The notes under the pieces are model-generated. The model did not search any database and was not told where the DNA came from. It worked only from the letters and a program-made list of their open reading frames with translations. Positions 10,411-21,290 of a stretch of 64,000 bases of DNA are shown in pieces (the stretch's first letter is position 1; the number at the start of each line of letters is the position of its first letter). Both the position numbers and the translations under genes were made by a program. Source of the DNA: Trichobilharzia regenti (taxonomy: Eukaryota; Platyhelminthes; Trematoda; Strigeidida; Schistosomatidae); the NCBI GenBank assembly GCA_944472135.2, contig OX235262.1, forward strand, positions 71,734,887 to 71,798,886. Reading direction: 5' to 3'.

Positions 10411-10836
10411 AATTCAATATTAGATTTTCTCGTCGACTGATTGGACCGAAGTGCTCAGTCTCAGGTTGACATGTCGGCTTCTTGTGCAGATGCTTCGACG
10501 ATGTCTGGGCATTTAATTAGAGTTTAATCGGTGGATGGTGACTAGCAGTGGAATCTAGGATGCGCATTTTGTCCAATTTGAGACTCTTCAATTGGATGCA
10601 CCTGCACTCCTCAGTAAGTGATGATGTTCCCAACGGGACATGAACCCAGTGGCTGTTGTGGCCCAAATAGTCTAGTGTATAAAACTTTGGCGTTTGGAAC
10701 TATGGCCACTGCGTTTGAGCCTCGTAGGGAAACATTATCACTTACTGCGGAATGCAGGTACATCCAGTGACGAGTCCCAAATGAGACAAAACGCACATTC
10801 TGGATTCCACTGCTAGTCTCCATCCATCAATTAACT
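10411..10836 (+). mobile_element. Family C hairpin element, full length
   Basis: A leader (10411-10530, containing GATTTTCTCGTCGACTGATT and GATGTCTGGGCATTTAATTA) precedes an inverted repeat with arms 10531-10640 and 10725-10830. The loop holds a tRNA-like unit on the same strand (10658-10730) with A-box-like TAGTCTAGTGT and B-box-like GCGTTTGAGCC. Other copies start at about 12034, 17815, 38172 and 41092. Confidence 0.8.
10658..10730 (+). repeat. tRNA-like core of family C
   Basis: Order and spacing of the A- and B-box-like sequences suit an internal RNA polymerase III promoter, but it is not a functional tRNA gene: the acceptor stem does not pair and the boxes are degenerate. The isotype was not determined. 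Confidence 0.6.
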
Positions 10837-11149
10837 TCTATAAAACTGATTGGCTAAAATATTTCAGAATATCAAAATGGAAAATCTAAAGATTGAAAAT
10901 CGGTACCACTAAAAGGTGACTGAAAATGAAACAAAAACCAGAGGTTCCTACAATATTCCAACTAGTAACATTCTTTATGTTCCTTGTAACGTTTATATTA
11001 TATAGGTGACAACAGTGACTATCATAAGGTTACATTAAAGTGGTTTAAAAATAAACAAAATTCACTAATTAAAAGGTGGAGTTATAATCAAGTTCACGTG
11101 TGCTGGGTTCCAGACTCAGTAGGGAAACCAACAGTCATTGGGAATGCAG

Positions 11150-11640
11150 ATACATTTGTCAGACAGGAAAAAGTAAACATCTTGGATTCTACTGTAGTCA
11201 CTGTCGTTGGTATCAGATGATTGGAGGCAATCGGCAGGAAACCTTGCCCAACCTAGGTTTCGTGCTAGTTGGTACTCATCAGACGCCTCGAAGGAACCCA
11301 TCTTTCTTCTGAATTTCAAACCCGCGTCACCCAGTACTGCAGCCAGAGACTTTACCATTGAACTATTCAGGCTCGCGACTGACATCCTGTTGGACTTTAT
11401 TGAATATTTTTGATTGGACACTGTTCAGTAACTAGTGCAATGTGTCTAGTACGAAACCTAGGTAAGGCAAGGCTACCTGCCGATTGCCTCCAACCATCTA
11501 ATACCAACAATTTAAAGTGCACGGTGATGGCAAACCACTTTGCATGGTGGCCACATTGCGAGCTTGACTGATTAATGCACCGAAGATAGGACTAAACACA
11601 TTACACTAGTTACTGACTAGTGTCCAATCAAAAATATTCT
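11150..11640 (-). mobile_element. Family D hairpin element, full length
   Basis: Arms 11209-11270 and 11446-11506 (GGAGGCAATCGGCAGG... against ...CCTGCCGATTGCCTCC) enclose a minus-strand tRNA-like unit. The leader lies at 11507-11640, ending in CACTAGTGTCCAATCAAAA read as its complement, with a partial second copy at 11411-11450. The better preserved relative is at 42675-43117 on the other strand. Confidence 0.75.
11311..11377 (-). repeat. tRNA-like core of family D
   Basis: The minus strand reads TAGTTCAATGGTAAAG (A box) and, about 35 bases on, GGGTTTGAAAT (B box). It corresponds to the core at 42939-43004. Confidence 0.6.
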
Positions 11641-12030
11641 CAATATCATTGCAAAAAATATCTTGTTAACCATTAATCATCCTTGAATTATCCATACTAC
11701 TATTACCAGTCATAATGTCAACAGAGATCAAGCATTTACGTCCAATAGAAATCAATCAACAGGCTGAAGAAAATAATTATTTCTTCTTATAGTGTTTATG
11801 TTAAAAGCAATCAAATAGTACCACTTGAAATCTTATTGTAAACAAACAATTATGGCTTTCATGAAATCATGAAGTGAATGTAAACAAAAACATTTTAAAA
11901 GTATAACTATAGCCCAATGTTTAGAAAAATTAAACTATGATGAGAATATATTTTGCTGAAATCACTTATCTTTTCATAATTATCATGAAGGAATTCTCCA
12001 AAATATTTAACAATAATATGATCATTTTAA
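11641..12030. other. No recognisable feature
   Basis: AT-rich, with no supported ORF or repeat. Confidence 0.45.
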
Positions 12031-12033
12031 TTT

Positions 12034-12500
12034 GGTGGATGGTGACTAGCAGTGGAATCCAGGATGCGAATTTCGTTCTATTTGGGACTCGTCATCTGGA
12101 TGCGTCTGCATTCTCCAGTGAGTGGTGACGTTCCCACCCAATCTCGAAACCCGGTGCCCATAGCTTCAAACGCGAAAGCGTTATCCACTGGACTATTTGG
12201 GCCACGAGAGCCACCACTTGTGCACCGGGTCATATTAATTATTTAATTGAATTTTATATTTTCCCGTCGATTGATTGGATCAAAATGCTTGGCCTCAGGT
12301 TAACGTGACATGATGACGAGTCCCAAATAAAACGAAATGTGCATCCTGGATTCTACTGCTAGTCTCCATCCACCAATTGAATACTAATTAAATGCCCAGA
12401 CATCATTGAAGCATATGCACAAGAAGCTGACATGTCAACCTGAGACCGATGATTTCGGTCCAGTCAATTGACGGGAAAATCTTAAATTCAATTAAATAAT
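12034..12500 (-). mobile_element. Family C hairpin element, full length
   Basis: Arms 12034-12100 and 12312-12376 (GGTGGATGGTGACTAGCAG against its complement) flank a minus-strand tRNA-like core (12137-12208; complement contains TAGTCCAGTGGATAACGC and GGTTTCGAGAT). The leader is at 12377-12500, and a mirrored leader copy at 12240-12310 lies inside the fold. Confidence 0.8.
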
Positions 12501-12996
12501 ATGATAATTTTAGTTTCTAAAGGGAATTTCACCTGCGACTGTACAAATCGCAAATTAATTTGTTAGTTGAGAATTTGAATGAATGTATGTGGCTAGCGAG
12601 ATGTAGGGGGGTTTTAACTGACTCGGCTCTCTGAGCTGAGTCCAGCTGAGTAGACCGCTGATCAGATTACCTCCAAACGAACGAAACCACCGTCTGCCGT
12701 TGAAGTCACTTCAATCTGGCTACCAAGTACTTCTGATTGATGCGAATAATTGTGTCCAGCTACTCAATTCATTTATTCAGTAGTATATAACATGATGTAT
12801 TTATTCTTGCTTGCTTTCATGAGTTCTATTTACAGTTCCAAGCAGATGGCATACTGTCATCCAAATAATTCCAATTTCCAAGGGAAACTGTAGAGAAATT
12901 TCAACTCACTATGTCTAGATTTCAAATTCAGCTCTAAACTAACGCTTAAGGATAATGCATGAAATATAATTCATTGAATGTACGTCAACAGTTCTA
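12501..12996. other. No recognisable feature
   Basis: Mixed-composition sequence with no supported gene or repeat family. Confidence 0.4.
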
Positions 12997-13330
12997 AACA
13001 GGGATCTCTGGGAGCGAACCAACCCAGCAGGAACCGATTGTGCAACAAATAAGCAGGAAGAAATGGAGTTGGATTGGCCATACTCTGAGGAAACAATCAA
13101 ATGACATCACTAGAAAAGCCCTCCAGTGGAACACGAAAGGGAAGCAGCGAGTTGGTCGTTGGTGCAAGGGTGACTTGGAGGAGGTCATGTGAAGAGGAGA
13201 AGAAAGCGTGTGGGCAGACCCGGAGCCAGGTAAAAACGTTGGCAGAGAACCGAAGGTAATGGAGACGTGCAGCTGAAGCCCTGTGTTTGTTCCTCTAGGA
13301 ATTAAAGGAAATCATAATACATAATACGTC
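12997..13330 (+). pseudogene. RTE 3' end fragment
   Basis: It covers the RTE C-terminus from about RDLWERTNQEP to the 3' end GCAGCTGAAGCCCTG and a short AT tail. A 4-base insertion (GTCGTTGGTGCAAGG against GTCGTCCAAGG in the intact element) shifts the frame, and a stop precedes the final Trp. The copy at 13640-14130 is its inverted near-twin. Confidence 0.85.
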
Positions 13331-13620
13331 AACAGCTCAGAGGTAGAATACCTGTCAAACGCCCAAATGTTTCAAGTGAGTTCTACACCTCACCTTATTA
13401 ACTAGTCGATTTTAAGGCAGAGTAATGCGAAAGACAGAAAGACAATATCACAGCTACTGAAATTTCAAAATTTGAAGTTTCACTCGGAAATCAAACAAAT
13501 GAAAACAGAAACAAATTCATTGAACTCTTATGAATCAGTGCAGACAGGTGCGATATAGTAACTTGGTTTGTTTTTTGTTTCGTTCTGGCCCAAGTAGGAT
13601 TTCATTTTGTATTTATTCCC
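13331..13620. other. Spacer between inverted RTE tails
   Basis: Unique-looking sequence separating two convergent RTE 3' ends. No gene is seen. Confidence 0.5.
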
Positions 13621-13639
13621 CAGCCATTATTATTACTAT

Positions 13640-14130
13640 TTCCTTTAATTTCAAGAGGAACATAGGGCTTCAGCTGCACGTCTCCATTACCTTCGGTTCT
13701 CTGCCAACGTTTTTACCTGGCTCCGGGTCTGCCCACACGCTTTCTTCTCCTCTTCACATGACCTCCTCCAAGTCACCCTTGCACCGACGACCAACTCGCT
13801 GCTTCCCTTTCGTGTTCCACTGGAGGGCTTTTCTAGTGATGTCATTTGATTGTTTCCTCAGAGTATGGCCAGTCCAACTCCATTTCTTCCTGCTTCTTTG
13901 TTGCATAATCGGTTCCTGCTGGGTTGGTTCACTCATTGCCAGAGATCCCTGTTTCTGATCTTTTCCAGCTGGCCATCTGATCTTGAGTAGTATTGAGCGA
14001 AGGCATCTGCTGATGAAGGTCTGTAGTTTGTTTGAGGTGCTCTTTATAACGCGCTGGCCAAGTCTCTGATCCGTATAGTAGCACTGACTTCACATTGGAG
14101 TTGAAAATCCGGATCTTATTTTTCAAGCTT
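13640..14130 (-). pseudogene. RTE 3' end fragment, inverted partner
   Basis: The minus strand encodes KNKIRIFNSNVKSVLLYGSE, then the C-terminal RKKWSWTGHTLRKQSNDITR, with the same 4-base insertion as 12997-13330 and a short insertion at SETWPARYKE. The RTE 3' terminus at about 13650-13680 matches the intact element, and a TAA-type tail follows. Confidence 0.85.
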
Positions 14131-14269
14131 ATTCTTCACCCATTACATGCTAATATTAGTCAATCATTCCAGGGCTGTGCCGAAAACAATTAACCATTGA
14201 TTCATCTTCAATAGCAACGCACATAGGGCAGGAATCATTTGGTTGAGAGTGTTAATATAAGCGTAGAAC

Positions 14270-14560
14270 TCGGGTACTGTGATAGATATTAGATAAATTT
14301 ATTTTAAATACCGCACAATGATCCAGTATTGACAGGATGAAAAGGTTTCGAGCATAAATTATTGCTGATTATAATCATATCAATGTAGTCACACGGTTTC
14401 ACAATTTGTCTTATACACATTTTCTCTCTTTCTTTCTCTCCAACTTCGCTTCGGTGTTTGTTGCCACTTTGCACATCTATGGTATAGGCGTTGCGTCATT
14501 CCGATTGCAAGTGTCAGGTGCTGAATCGATAAATAAGGCTTCAGTGATTGATCTCTCTGT
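14270..14560. mobile_element. Partial family F foldback
   Basis: CGAGCATAAATTATTGCTGATTATAATCATATCAA matches one arm of the inverted repeat at 25889-26244. Only one arm and part of the loop are present. Confidence 0.5.
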
Positions 14561-14820
14561 CTCTCCACCTAACTATAGTTAATTCTGGTCCAAGTGGGTT
14601 TTCATCTTATTGTTTTTTCCTGAATCAGTGAACAGAATCTCAATGAGGACATCATTTTCTTCAGCATTCCAGGAACTCCTTGCTGAACGAATACAGAAAT
14701 CCCTGCTAATTGCTTCCAACCATCTAACGTCTATTCAGTGGGAACCTCGATGTTGAGCCGCTTATAATAAGGGCCGAATTTCAAAGTAGATAGTGAGACC
14801 AGCATAAATGACTAGATAAT

Positions 14821-16210
14821 AATGATATTAATAATAATGTTTTGCTTTATTCCAAAACAATACTTATGAAACAGCATAGAATTCTCAGCATTTGGTACAA
14901 GATCTCATCTAATTCACTCAAATAACAAAAAAAGCATTACGTGGTATAAATAAACAAAATCGATAATATCAACTTTTTTGGCACTAATAGTTACAATAAG
15001 GTAAAAATTTGCAAAAAGTAAAAAATAATAATTACAACTAAAATTATAAGATAATTAAAGTGGCGTCACCGTAAATTACAAATAGGAGAAGATAAAAGAG
15101 CCAATTTATTCTGCTAATTACATAATAAGTTATGAGTTTCGCGCTTAATACTTTCTCAATCATTTAGACTATGAGCCAAATAAGGTGTCGTTGAGTGTTT
15201 GCACTTGATCGTGTTAGCACATAATCTTTTATAATGACTATTAGTCCTACCTGATGAGATGCAAGGGGGAAGATAGTTGTGAATAAGAAGGGTGCTGAAA
15301 GTCGGACAATATGGCTTTCACTCATTTCTCGTATCAGTTCAGATGTCTGTCGACTGCATTGGTAACCAGCTGACCTGATAGTACACCACCAGTAATACCC
15401 TTTGAAATATGACACAGCCCTTTACGAGTAGCCGAGGAAAGACTAAGAGGGGGGGGGGGGCAATAAAGAACAGTAGGTAAAAGGAAATAGTTCACAAATT
15501 GTAAAAGCAGAAGTTGAGTAAATCTGACTGTCTTAACTTCTTAATGTAGCAGGTTAGACGAAATATTCTCTTAGAAATCCAGAAGATATGGGATGGCCAA
15601 GAAAGACCAGAGGAAAGAACGATTCCAATAGTTTTCAATGCTTGACTTGGTTTCTATTTCAGCGCCCTCTTTGTTGCAAATATCATGTAAACGAACCAGT
15701 GCGTGTAGATGACGCTAAAGCTTGAATGTGAAGTTAACTTTCTGACATTTGGAATGATTTAACTTAAGACCACTTAACTTGAACCACTGGCTGATGTCCC
15801 ACAAAAAGCTATTCATTTTGGAAGAGTCAGATCGGAACATAACTGGCAACGGCACAGTCATATCATCAGCATATATAACAAAGTTCGAAAGAGGCAAGCT
15901 CAATAAGAGGAAAGAAAAAAAAGAAGGAGAGAAAGCACCACATTGAGGAACTCCTGCTACAGTAGGCAAAGCAGAGGAAGAACTGCCTTTATATACAGTA
16001 TGACGCATTGTGTTACAGAAATAAGAATGCAACCAGTTATCAGCCCAGGACTCGGTCTTCATCATGAAAAGACATCTGGCTAGAAAGTCAAAAGCAGATG
16101 TGTAGTCAAGGAAGCTACACTGAACATAGTTGGCTTCTTTATCTAAACAGGAAATAATATTATGATGTAAGACAGCAACAGCACCTGTGGCATGTGCTAC
16201 TGACAAGACT
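14821..16210 (-). mobile_element. 5'-truncated YADD-type LINE (LINE-Y)
   Basis: Reading the minus strand, a reverse-transcriptase fragment (16206-15715) is followed by a decayed C-terminal region (15415-15164) and a 3' end at 14821-14920 with the GGAATAAAGCAAA...TTATTATT tail. The C-terminal region and tail match 24160-23228. A run of 12 G sits at 15449-15460. Confidence 0.7.
15715..16206 (-). pseudogene. Non-LTR reverse transcriptase fragment with YADD motif
   Basis: A 163-residue open stretch holds three reverse-transcriptase motifs: SFLDYTSAFDFL (motif A, residues 31-42), AGVPQCGAFSPSFFSFLL (motif B, 84-101) and FVIYADDMTV (motif C, YADD at 112-115), then WFKLSGLKLNHSKCQ. The fingers and the whole N-terminus are absent. 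It is distinct from the FADD-type RTE protein at 251-3220. The exact LINE clade was not determined. Confidence 0.75.
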
Positions 16211-16780
16211 TATAAGTAGTATATAAGTATGTATATTGTTTGTAAGGATATCAAGTAGTGCAGAGATAGGTTTCATAAGCCATGCTTGTGAAACAACATG
16301 GAAAACTTGAATGGAAGACGTAGAGGCACAATACGGAAGGCAAATATTTCCTAAGATGGTACATCAGAATTGTAAATTTTAGATAATAAATTACTTAATA
16401 TAAAGTGTTGATCAGGTAGAAACTATAGCTAAGTAAGTAAATTGAATGACGTACTATAATTGACGTGACAAAGTAGAATTCAAATAGAAGAGACCGAGAG
16501 TCAAGTTAATAACAGCGCTTGGGAATGATATGTCTGAAAAGTTTAAATATTAGCCGTGTGTCTTCCCTTTTAAAAGAATCAATGATGATTTTCAATTTTA
16601 ATATGTAAAATAGGTTTTTTAACGAAATCAAATGTGAACAGGATGAGCATTGAAATAAATTGAAATTATAGCTTTTATAACTGAAAACGAAAAAAATGAA
16701 GGGAATGTAAAAATAAATTCGAAAACTTAGGAGCTAAAGAGAACTAAGTCCATGGTAAATGTAGACGCTGGGTTTTTTTC
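16211..16780. other. AT-rich spacer
   Basis: No coding stretch or repeat could be supported. Confidence 0.45.
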
Positions 16781-17400
16781 TCTTAAACATTTAGCTTCGG
16801 CTTTTCGATGCATATGGTGAGGGCCTCTACAGAACAAAGAAGTCAGAAATACACTGTATTTCTTAGAATTTTGTTACTTCGCTAATGTCCCTGAATGATG
16901 AGTCAGTTGACGTGTTGTAGGTGGTATTGATAAGGTGTTCAATTATGGTGCTTCTGATCGAACCAATGTCGCTTGTTGGCAACTGAAGTTGGGTGACGTC
17001 ATCTAATATGTCTTAAAAGGACGCGCATAGAACGACCTATGCACCCAGCTCCACAGGAGCATGTAAAGTGATTTATGTACATTAGAGTGGTTGTACGCGG
17101 GAGTTTGTCCTTCATATTGCTTAGATGCAGTTGGATAGTTAGAGAATATCACTTTCAGTGATGCTTCTTCAGGCAACTAGAGATTCTACTCTTTAGGATG
17201 TCTGCTGTTAAGTCGCCCCTGAAGTCAAGATTCATGTACATTATTTCTTCTGGTGTTGAAGTGTATTCTTCTTCTTTTGGCTTTCGTTTCATGTTCTTCT
17301 CTATGAAACTTGCCATGTATCCATTTTTTGAACCAGTATATTTGTGTGAAGAATATGAAACCAAACCCATCACTTGTTGGGTTACAAGGGAAGTTGGCTG
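16780..17400 (-). pseudogene. PLE C-terminal region with GIY-YIG endonuclease
   Basis: The minus strand gives KNGYMASFIEKNMKRKPKEE and MNLDFRGDLTADILKSRISS, then MKDKLPRTTTLMYINHFTCS, CGAGCIGRSMRVLLRHIR and EALTICIEKPKLNV in changing frames. These are the connector and GIY-YIG parts of a Penelope-like protein. GYIG has become GCIG, and several shifts break it. Confidence 0.75.
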
Positions 17401-17465
17401 ATGAGTCCAAAATAGGACGAAGCACAAGTTTTAGATTTCACTGATATCCACCATGAAATAAATAA
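17400..17465 (-). repeat. Family C terminal arm fragment
   Basis: ATGAGTCCAAAATAGGACGAAG...TTCACTGATATCCACCAT matches the family C arm. Confidence 0.5.
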
Positions 17466-17814
17466 TAGTTTGTTTATTTTTTTCTTGCTACTGCTTTCAT
17501 TCCTTCTTGTTGTTTCATTCTTAATAAACACGAAAATATTTACTTCACAAATTCATTATATGATGCTTGTATGTACTACCTGGGTGTTTACGTCAATCAT
17601 GAATGAACCTAATGCGAATAACAAAATACAAGCAAAAAACACAGCGACAGCAAAAATAATAAAAATAACATCTTCAATACCTGTTATTGATAAAGCTCCT
17701 TTCTTAAAGTACACTACCATAACTATGCTATATGCACTCTAAGTACACCATAAACAGTAAAGAAAGACAGCTAATATGAAAGAAACAAATAAAGGTGAAC
17801 ATTTGAAGTGAATT

Positions 17815-18370
17815 GGTGGATAGTGACTAGCAGCGGATGGAATCTAGTGATGCGTGTTTCGTCCCGTTTGGGACTCGTCCTCTGAATGGACCTGCACTTC
17901 CTAGTGAGTGATGGTGTTCCCACTGAGGCTCAAACTCAGTGGTCATGGTTTCAAACACCAAAGCGGTATTCACTAGACCACTTAGACCACGAGAGGCACC
18001 TCTTTCTTGTGTAATGGGTGTATCAGTAAATACTCATAATTCAGTTTGCATTTTCCTGTTAAATGATTGAACCAAAGTGTTCTGCCTCCGGTTGACATTT
18101 CGACTCCTTGTGCAGATGATTCGACGATGTCTGATTATTTAACTTGAAGTGGGAACACTATCATTCACTGACTGGGGAATGTAGTTACATACGGTTGACG
18201 AGTCCCAAATAGGACGAAACGCGCATTACTAGATTCTATCAACTGCTAGTCACCATCCACCAAATAATCAGTCATCGTTAAGGCATCTGCACAAGGAGCT
18301 GACATGCAACCTGAGGTAGAGCACTTTGGCTCAATAAATGAACGGAAAAGTGCGAATTGAATTATAAATA
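17815..18370 (-). mobile_element. Family C hairpin element, longest copy
   Basis: Arms 17816-17925 and 18150-18262 are imperfect reverse complements. A minus-strand tRNA-like core lies at about 17925-18000 and a mirrored leader at 18010-18140. The outer leader (18263-18370) is on the right, so the element reads leftwards. Confidence 0.8.
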
Positions 18371-18529
18371 AAAAGATAAACATTGTTTACATTTTCATTT
18401 TGTTTATTTGTTTACAGTTTCAGGAAGACAGAAGAAGACAATTTTCTATTTTTTCTAAATCAATATATAATATACATAATGGTAATGGTAGATATTTTCT
18501 TGATCAAATAAAACAGTTATTCAAGAATA

Positions 18530-19030
18530 TATTTCGACAAATGAGAATGTCAAACCTAGCCAGGATGGAGTCAAGCAAGCAGGATAGACAGTTGTTTATC
18601 GTGGAAATCGACCACACTCAGCATAAGGAACAAAATCCCGCTTCTGTATGGTTCAGAGGCTTGATTCACGAGTCACCAAAAGCATTTTCAACAGCTTCCT
18701 GCAGACTTTCATTAGCAGTTTTCTTTGATTCCTCAATACTGAAGATCAGAAAGAATTAGCGACAAGGAACTCCAGCAGTTCTAAGGACCAACTAAACCTA
18801 AAGAAGGAAGTAAAGATGAATCAGACATATGCTGAGAAGATCGTTGAGTAAGGTCCTCGAATAGAAACTGAATAGGGAGCAACGGATGAGCCTAGCGTGG
18901 GTTCAAAAGTAATATGAAAGGGATCCTGTGAGGAGGAAATGAAAGCGTATGGAGGTAGATAAAAAAATCTTCAGAGAACAAACTAAAATGTTCCCTGAGT
19001 TCCATTCATAACCCAAGGGAATAATAATAT
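18530..19030 (+). pseudogene. Degenerate RTE C-terminal fragment
   Basis: Translation in shifting frames gives IRNKIPLLYGSEA, SILKIRKN, then GNESVWR and a RTE-like 3' end near 19000-19025, in the order of the intact RTE C-terminus. Several stops are present. Confidence 0.65.
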
Positions 19031-19384
19031 AATGATATAACACTTTCATTTATATACTTCTCTCTTTAGGATAATAATTAAGAACTAATATTGACAAGAA
19101 TGGTGAGATTATGTGAATTAAAAAATCCCAGAGAAAAATTATAAGATCATTCCGCTCACAGGGACTATAGTTCAGCTGTCATATGATCAACATCAGTTGA
19201 ATGCTATTCAATAAATAAACCTATCTTAAGCAGTAGTTTATTGTTTTCTTTCTGTTGAAATGATTATTTTTCGAATTTTCCTCAGCTTGGTTTTATCCAA
19301 ATCGAAATGCGCGGTCTTTGTCGACATGTGGGCTTCTAGTATGGACATTTAAAGGATATCCTATGGTTAATATAATGAATGATT

Positions 19385-19680
19385 TTTTTTTAGTTGATAT
19401 TAGCTAACAGTGAAATCCAGAATGACTGTTGCCTTCTTTTAGATCATTGTCAGCTAGACGTATATGCCTTCCAGTAAGTGATAGTATTTCCACTAAGACT
19501 GGAACCCAGCACCAGTCGTTTTAAACTCTGAGTAAGACAAATCGATACCCAATGGAACACAAAATCCTGTGGACAGTGCTTGGGAGTTCCAGTCTTAGTG
19601 GGGATATCACCACTCAATGATGAGAATGCAGGCTTATTTACCTGACAAGTCCTCCATAGGAACAATCAGGAGTGATTGAT
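19385..19680. mobile_element. Degenerate family C element
   Basis: TAGCTAACAGTGAAATCCAGAATG and CAGTAAGTGATAGTATTTCC are diverged family C arm sequence, mirrored at 19590-19660. The core is not recognisable as tRNA-like. Confidence 0.5.
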
Positions 19681-19714
19681 CCACCGTCAAAAACAAACAA
19701 AACTTATTTCTTTT

Positions 19715-19911
19715 AATTGAATTTTAGATTTTCCCGTCCATTGATTCGACCGAAATGCTCGATTTCAGGTTGACATGTCGGCTCCTGGTGCAGATGCTTC
19801 GACGATGTCTGGGCATTTAATTAGAATTTAATTTGTGGATGGTGACTAGCAGTGGAACATCCGGGCAGTACACACACACATCATTCCACTGCTAGTCACC
19901 ATCCGCAAATT
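19715..19911 (+). mobile_element. Family C leader with coreless mini-hairpin
   Basis: The leader at 19715-19829 is followed by 28-base arms 19830-19857 and 19884-19911, complementary but for one position, around a 26-base loop containing a CA run. The tRNA-like core is absent. Confidence 0.75.
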
Positions 19912-20019
19912 AAAAACTTTTATATTCTGCTGAGACTCATGAGTTACTTATAAGTAACCTGTTGTATAGTATCATAAATGTGTGACGACTTCCTCACCAT
20001 AATACAAATCACTAAACTT

Positions 20020-20230
20020 TTTCCATTTTTTGCGTTCCTAGTGGAACGTACAACTTCAAGTTAGGAATTTTCAGTAGTTGTGACATTGTTTTTACGGTGG
20101 TCGGATCACTAGAATCAAAATTAATCACCCCTGTTTTACCGGATACACTACCAATGACGTCTTGAAATGCGTCGATGGAGAATCGAACACAGACCTTTTG
20201 TGTGGCCGGTGAGCATTCGACCTGAAATCA
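20020..20230 (-). mobile_element. Diverged tRNA-derived SINE with RTE-like tail
   Basis: The minus strand reads a B-box-like GTGTTCGATTC near 20190, then a diverged body and a 3' end of the type GTACGTTCCACTAGGAACGC, matching the tail of the SINE at 56676-56910 and resembling the RTE 3' end. The A box is poor. Confidence 0.6.
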
Positions 20231-20234
20231 CTAA

Positions 20235-20770
20235 CTAAGAATAATGGAATTCCCTGCCTAAAAGTGGCATGAGAAGAGAGTCGGAAAAAAGATTATATGA
20301 TGCTTTCCAAGATGGATCTTGCAGATTCAGCGACACACGAAATGTAATCAAGAATTTCACAGAAAAGTGGTAGTAGAAGTAGTAGTAGTTTAGTAGGAAG
20401 ATAAGAGAGACTTGGTAAGGGACCTTTGTTAAGGGCAAACAAATCATTTTTATACATTCTCAGCCATAGTAAAGTTTGGCTATGTCACAGGGGAAAAAAT
20501 TGTTCCGATTGGTTGACAGCTGGCCCAAGGTTAAACAAGTTGTTTGATGAGGTTATTTCGTGTCTAATACGTAAACTAAATCCAGATTTGAGGAATAAAA
20601 TCTTCTACCTTTGAAGCCATTGACTGTAAATGTTGATTTCGATTTTCTTTACTACCCTTCAATCGACATTATGCCACAGTTTTGGACGTTCCACTACAAG
20701 ATTAGGGAACTTCTTCAGGTAGTAATTCATATGTTCATATGAAGTTATTAGTAAACAGCTACATTGATGT
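20235..20770. other. No supported gene
   Basis: Two ORFs of about 60-70 codons occur here with no recognisable motif. One (20426-20614, plus) begins MLRANKSFLYILSHSKVW; I see no support for expression. Confidence 0.35.
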
Positions 20771-20774
20771 AATC

Positions 20775-21290
20775 CTTATTTGAATATATATATATATTGT
20801 TTGGTTGGCCGAATTCTCGGATCCTTCTCTTGTCAAACGATGAAATGGATCTCCTGTTTCCGGTATATCCACAGTTAATATTATTATTAAGAATTTTGAG
20901 AATCCACTCCCATTCCATTTGCTCCCACAGATTCCAAGCATTTCTATACCATATCTTGTCGTTTTTTCCGCATTGCGAACAGTCTTCTCAGCCAATCTCA
21001 AACATTATGAGAATGTTAAGTGTCCCATATGCCTACTTTTGCTTTCATTGAGAAACGATATATCGATTGACTAATGGCTTCCTGTAGGATTTCACCGGCC
21101 CACATCACTGTGTCTCCCCTATCCCAGTGAAGAACAAGTTCTTTTTTAATATTTTCCCTGTCCTTTGAAGTTTCTGTAGCACGATTAGATTGATTTACCG
21201 GATTCGTGTATTTAGCTAGCTACACCCTCCCAACCCTGCTTCTTTTTCCTGACTTAGAATTGTCTAGTAAACTAGCAGATGTTTTACACC
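20775..21290 (-). pseudogene. RTE 5' leader and endonuclease N-terminus
   Basis: The minus strand encodes RYGIEMLGICGSKWNGSGF and IPETGDP, matching RYGIQVLGICESRWNGSG of the intact RTE. The catalytic Glu of ICES has become Gly. The upstream leader (21080-21290) contains the diverged TAGC...GTAAA...TACAGAAACTTC stretch that is also the SINE body. Confidence 0.7.

Noticed and set aside
11116..11421. 101-codon minus-strand ORF across 11116-11421
   Set aside because: It is a chance reading across the family D hairpin and its tRNA-like core.
15449..15460. Run of 12 G as a functional signal
   Set aside because: It is a simple homopolymer, probably from slippage, with no partner motif.
17470..17742. 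90-codon ORF with hydrophobic N-terminus (MFIFFLLLLSFLLVVSFLIN)
   Set aside because: T-rich DNA readily gives such runs; there is no splice context, family or neighbouring exon.
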